A DNA stretch of 40,717 bases. Origin: Pseudomonadota bacterium (GTDB lineage: Bacteria; Pseudomonadota; Alphaproteobacteria; Rickettsiales; UBA3002). The position numbers were made by a program, and so were the translations under genes. The notes under the pieces are model-generated. The model did no database searches. It was not told where the DNA came from and saw only the letters and a list, made by a program, of their open reading frames with translations. Of this stretch, positions 38,961 through 40,717 are shown piece by piece (position 1 is the stretch's first letter; every line of letters begins with the position of its first letter). The stretch is from assembly GCA_963205305.1 (NCBI GenBank), contig CAUJIC010000064.1, forward strand, positions 1 through 40,717, written 5' to 3'.

Positions 38961-39305
38961 CTATCGTCCCTCGCTCACGCTAGAAACTTGCTGCACCATG
39001 CCCGAGGTGCGAAGCGTTTCCGCCTCGGGAACTGCTGCGGGCAACACACTCACTTGTTTGATTTGGCGGCTATCGAGCGGTACTAAATCGAGATGGCGAT
39101 CCGCCAATTGGCGCAGGCGATCGGGGCGATTTAGGTAGGCCCACTCGGCGTTGAGCAGGTGGAGTGATTCTTTTTCCGTCGCAAGCTCGGTCTTGCGCGC
39201 GGCCAACTCGCGTTGCACATCCTGCACGCTGTATTTAACGAGGTAAACCCCAACCGCCAACACAATGAACAACACCATGTGGACGAGAATACGAGCATTC
39301 ATCAT
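38961..39305 (-). CDS. ftsL: Cell division protein FtsL
   Basis: Small bitopic divisome protein that pairs with FtsB and activates FtsWI. The 114-residue protein has an N-terminal span (ARILVHMVLFIVLAVGVYLV), then a coiled coil (VQDVQRELAARKTELATEKE), and LNAEWAYLNRPDRLRQLADRHLDLVP, the alphaproteobacterial FtsL signature. ATG 39305 has AGGAG upstream. Position between rsmH and ftsI is canonical. Confidence 0.92.
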   Translation of the reverse strand: MMNARILVHMVLFIVLAVGVYLVKYSVQDVQRELAARKTELATEKESLHLLNAEWAYLNRPDRLRQLADRHLDLVPLDSRQIKQVSVLPAAVPEAETLRTSGMVQQVSSVSEGR

Positions 39306-39313
39306 ACGAACTC

Positions 39314-40282
39314 CTATGCAGCAGCATTGAAAGGACTCGCAGTGCGGGTTGCACAGCGCAGCTTTGCCGAGCGCGCTCTAGGGTTCAGGCTCACCTCTTT
39401 TTCAGATGGGGCGATGGCCTTGGTGGGGGTTAAATTGAAGGTGTGATTTGTGTTAATAACGTTTGCCAAAAGTGCGGCGGGTGAGTGGCGCGAGGTGACG
39501 GCAGCCGCTTGGCTGCGCGCGCGCATGAATTCTTTGACGATACGATCCTCGAGCGAGTGGAACGTGACCACCACCAAGCGGCCATTGGGCTTGAGCAATT
39601 TCTCCGCCGCAGCAAGCGCCGCCTCCAGCTCCGCCAATTCCTGATTCACTTCGATACGAAGCGCCTGAAAGCTTTTCGTCGCAGGGTGAATTTTCATTTT
39701 ACCGGCACCACGCACCGCACCACGAATGATGCTCGCCAGCTGCACCGTCGTCGTAATTTTCTGCTCGATGCGCGCGGCGATGATGGCGCGGGTGATGCGC
39801 TTGGCGTCACGCTCCTCGCCATAATCGCGCAGAATGCGAATAAGCTCCGCTTCGGAATAGCCATTCACCACATCGGCCGCACTTAAGCCCTCAGCGCTCA
39901 TGCGCATATCAAGCGGCGCTTCGCGCTGGAAGGAAAAGCCACGCACATCCTCATCAAACTGCATGGAGGAAACCCCGATATCGAGGACAATCGCGTCGAC
40001 CGCATGGATGCCCGCGGCGGCCAACTGTTCGACCATCGCGGAGAAGCGCGCGGCCATGAATAAAAAATGCCCGGGAAACTCCCGGGCAAGAGCATCGGCA
40101 AGTAACTTGACGTTCGGATCGCGGTCGAACGCGATCACGCGGGCTTGGGGCTCGGCCGCGAGAATTGCGCGGCTGTAACCACCAGCACCAAAGGTTCCAT
40201 CCACCACCACATCACCCGCTTTAGCGGCGACGGCGGCGAGCATTTCTTCTTTCAACACGGGGATGTGCAGGTGCTCGTTCAC
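39314..40282 (-). CDS. rsmH: 16S rRNA m4C1402 methyltransferase RsmH
   Basis: SAM-dependent N4-methylation of 16S rRNA C1402. The 322-residue protein opens HIPVLKEEMLAA and has the SAM loop VDGTFGAGGYSRAIL. It also carries DIGVSSMQFDEDVRGFSFQ, and near the end VTFHSLEDRIVKEFM followed by NPRARSAKLRC. The start is GTG 40282, overlapping the mraZ stop by 4 bases (GTGA). Formerly called mraW. Normal length. Confidence 0.97.
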   Translation of the reverse strand: MNEHLHIPVLKEEMLAAVAAKAGDVVVDGTFGAGGYSRAILAAEPQARVIAFDRDPNVKLLADALAREFPGHFLFMAARFSAMVEQLAAAGIHAVDAIVLDIGVSSMQFDEDVRGFSFQREAPLDMRMSAEGLSAADVVNGYSEAELIRILRDYGEERDAKRITRAIIAARIEQKITTTVQLASIIRGAVRGAGKMKIHPATKSFQALRIEVNQELAELEAALAAAEKLLKPNGRLVVVTFHSLEDRIVKEFMRARSQAAAVTSRHSPAALLANVINTNHTFNLTPTKAIAPSEKEVSLNPRARSAKLRCATRTASPFNAAA

Positions 40283-40717
40283 GCCGCACCTCCATCTGCC
40301 TTCAGGCTGAGGCGCTTAGCGAGCGCGAGGTCACGCATTTTGGCTTCTTGTGCGGCGAACAAGGCAGGCGACCAAATTTCAAACGTCGCGCCCTTACCCA
40401 CAAACACGCCCGTATCCGTAATGTTCGCTTTTTTCAGCAAGCCTTCGGGAATCACCACGCGCCCTTCGCTATCGAACGCGAGCTGGGTTGCACCACCAAG
40501 GATGGCGGTCGCAAACGCATCATGCTCTTCCGAGAATGGGTCGAGCGCTTCGATGCGCGCATGCAGCTTCTCAATACGCTCCATGCCACAGGCCTCGATG
40601 CAACTATTGGTGAAGCTGGCGTAGGCAATCATGCCGTTGAAATTTTGCGCGGCGAGCACGGCGCGAAAGGTCGGCGGCACGCTCACGCGCCCCTTTTTGT
40701 CGATCTGCTTCTCGATG
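40279..40717 (-). CDS. mraZ: Division/cell-wall cluster regulator MraZ (5' end outside the window)
   Basis: AbrB-like DNA-binding protein that in other bacteria represses the dcw promoter. 145 residues are visible. The frame continues without a start to the window edge, with IEKQIDKKGRVSVPPTFRAVL, the first AbrB half (typical MraZ N-termini read SIDSKGRVSIPAKFR). A GTG at 40686 is therefore internal, not the start. The second half follows: LAFDSEGRVVIPEGLLKKA and VGKGATFEIWSPALF. Only a few N-terminal residues and the dcw promoter are missing. Confidence 0.94.
   Translation of the reverse strand, partial: IEKQIDKKGRVSVPPTFRAVLAAQNFNGMIAYASFTNSCIEACGMERIEKLHARIEALDPFSEEHDAFATAILGGATQLAFDSEGRVVIPEGLLKKANITDTGVFVGKGATFEIWSPALFAAQEAKMRDLALAKRLSLKADGGAA

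Overview
The window is a chromosomal segment of an alphaproteobacterium. The evidence is FliX (an alphaproteobacterial flagellar regulator), a zinc-less DksA of the alphaproteobacterial type, a DUF1150 protein, an FtsZ with a long linker and a C-terminal DIPAFLRRQ peptide, and a division/cell-wall (dcw) cluster continuing through lpxC, bamD, recN and ligA. Composition is moderately GC-rich with several clearly AT-richer patches. Lineage below class level cannot be fixed from the sequence alone.

Left part (1-9497) is flagellar. On the minus strand, reading right to left, are flgI (P-ring), a short flgJ-like rod-binding gene, a flgN-like chaperone, flgK, flgL, then fliW and fliB (flagellin lysine methylase), and finally a flagellin running off the left edge. 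A good sigma54 -24/-12 element precedes flgI. A sigma70-type promoter precedes fliW. The flagellin has its own 348-base leader/promoter region with two inverted repeats. Divergent from flgI, on the plus strand, are fliX (probably leaderless), dksA with a histone-H1-like tail, and a Gln/Ala-rich peptidoglycan-binding-domain protein.

Middle part (11518-23577) reads leftwards. prmA, ligA, recN and bamD form one tight unit. A plus-strand GNAT acetyltransferase follows, then lpxC. A 117-base palindromic element with terminal inverted repeats lies between lpxC and ftsZ. ftsZ has its own strong sigma70-like promoter with a palindrome over the -10 box. ftsA, ftsQ and ddl follow.

Right part (23739-40717) is the rest of the dcw cluster, also leftward: mraZ (cut by the window edge), rsmH, ftsL, ftsI, murE, murF, mraY, murD and ftsW, then murG, a DUF3147 membrane protein, murC, murB and an unknown AT-rich membrane protein. 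The canonical order is interrupted between ftsW and murG by lolA, a DUF1150 gene, a small coupled ORF, an unknown AT-rich gene, and an oppositely oriented xth (exonuclease III). This splits the cluster into two transcription units.

Together the genes cover muropeptide precursor synthesis (MurB-G, MraY, Ddl), septal synthesis (FtsI, FtsW, FtsL, FtsQ, FtsA, FtsZ), outer-membrane biogenesis (LpxC, BamD, LolA), DNA maintenance (LigA, RecN, XthA) and late flagellar assembly. Most junctions are overlapping or only a few bases apart, so translational coupling is pervasive. I found no tRNA, rRNA, CRISPR array, transposase or prophage gene. The most unusual items are the palindromic element beside ftsZ, a compositionally foreign segment inside ligA, the mixture of FliX with FliW/FliB, and several small unknown genes inserted in the dcw cluster.
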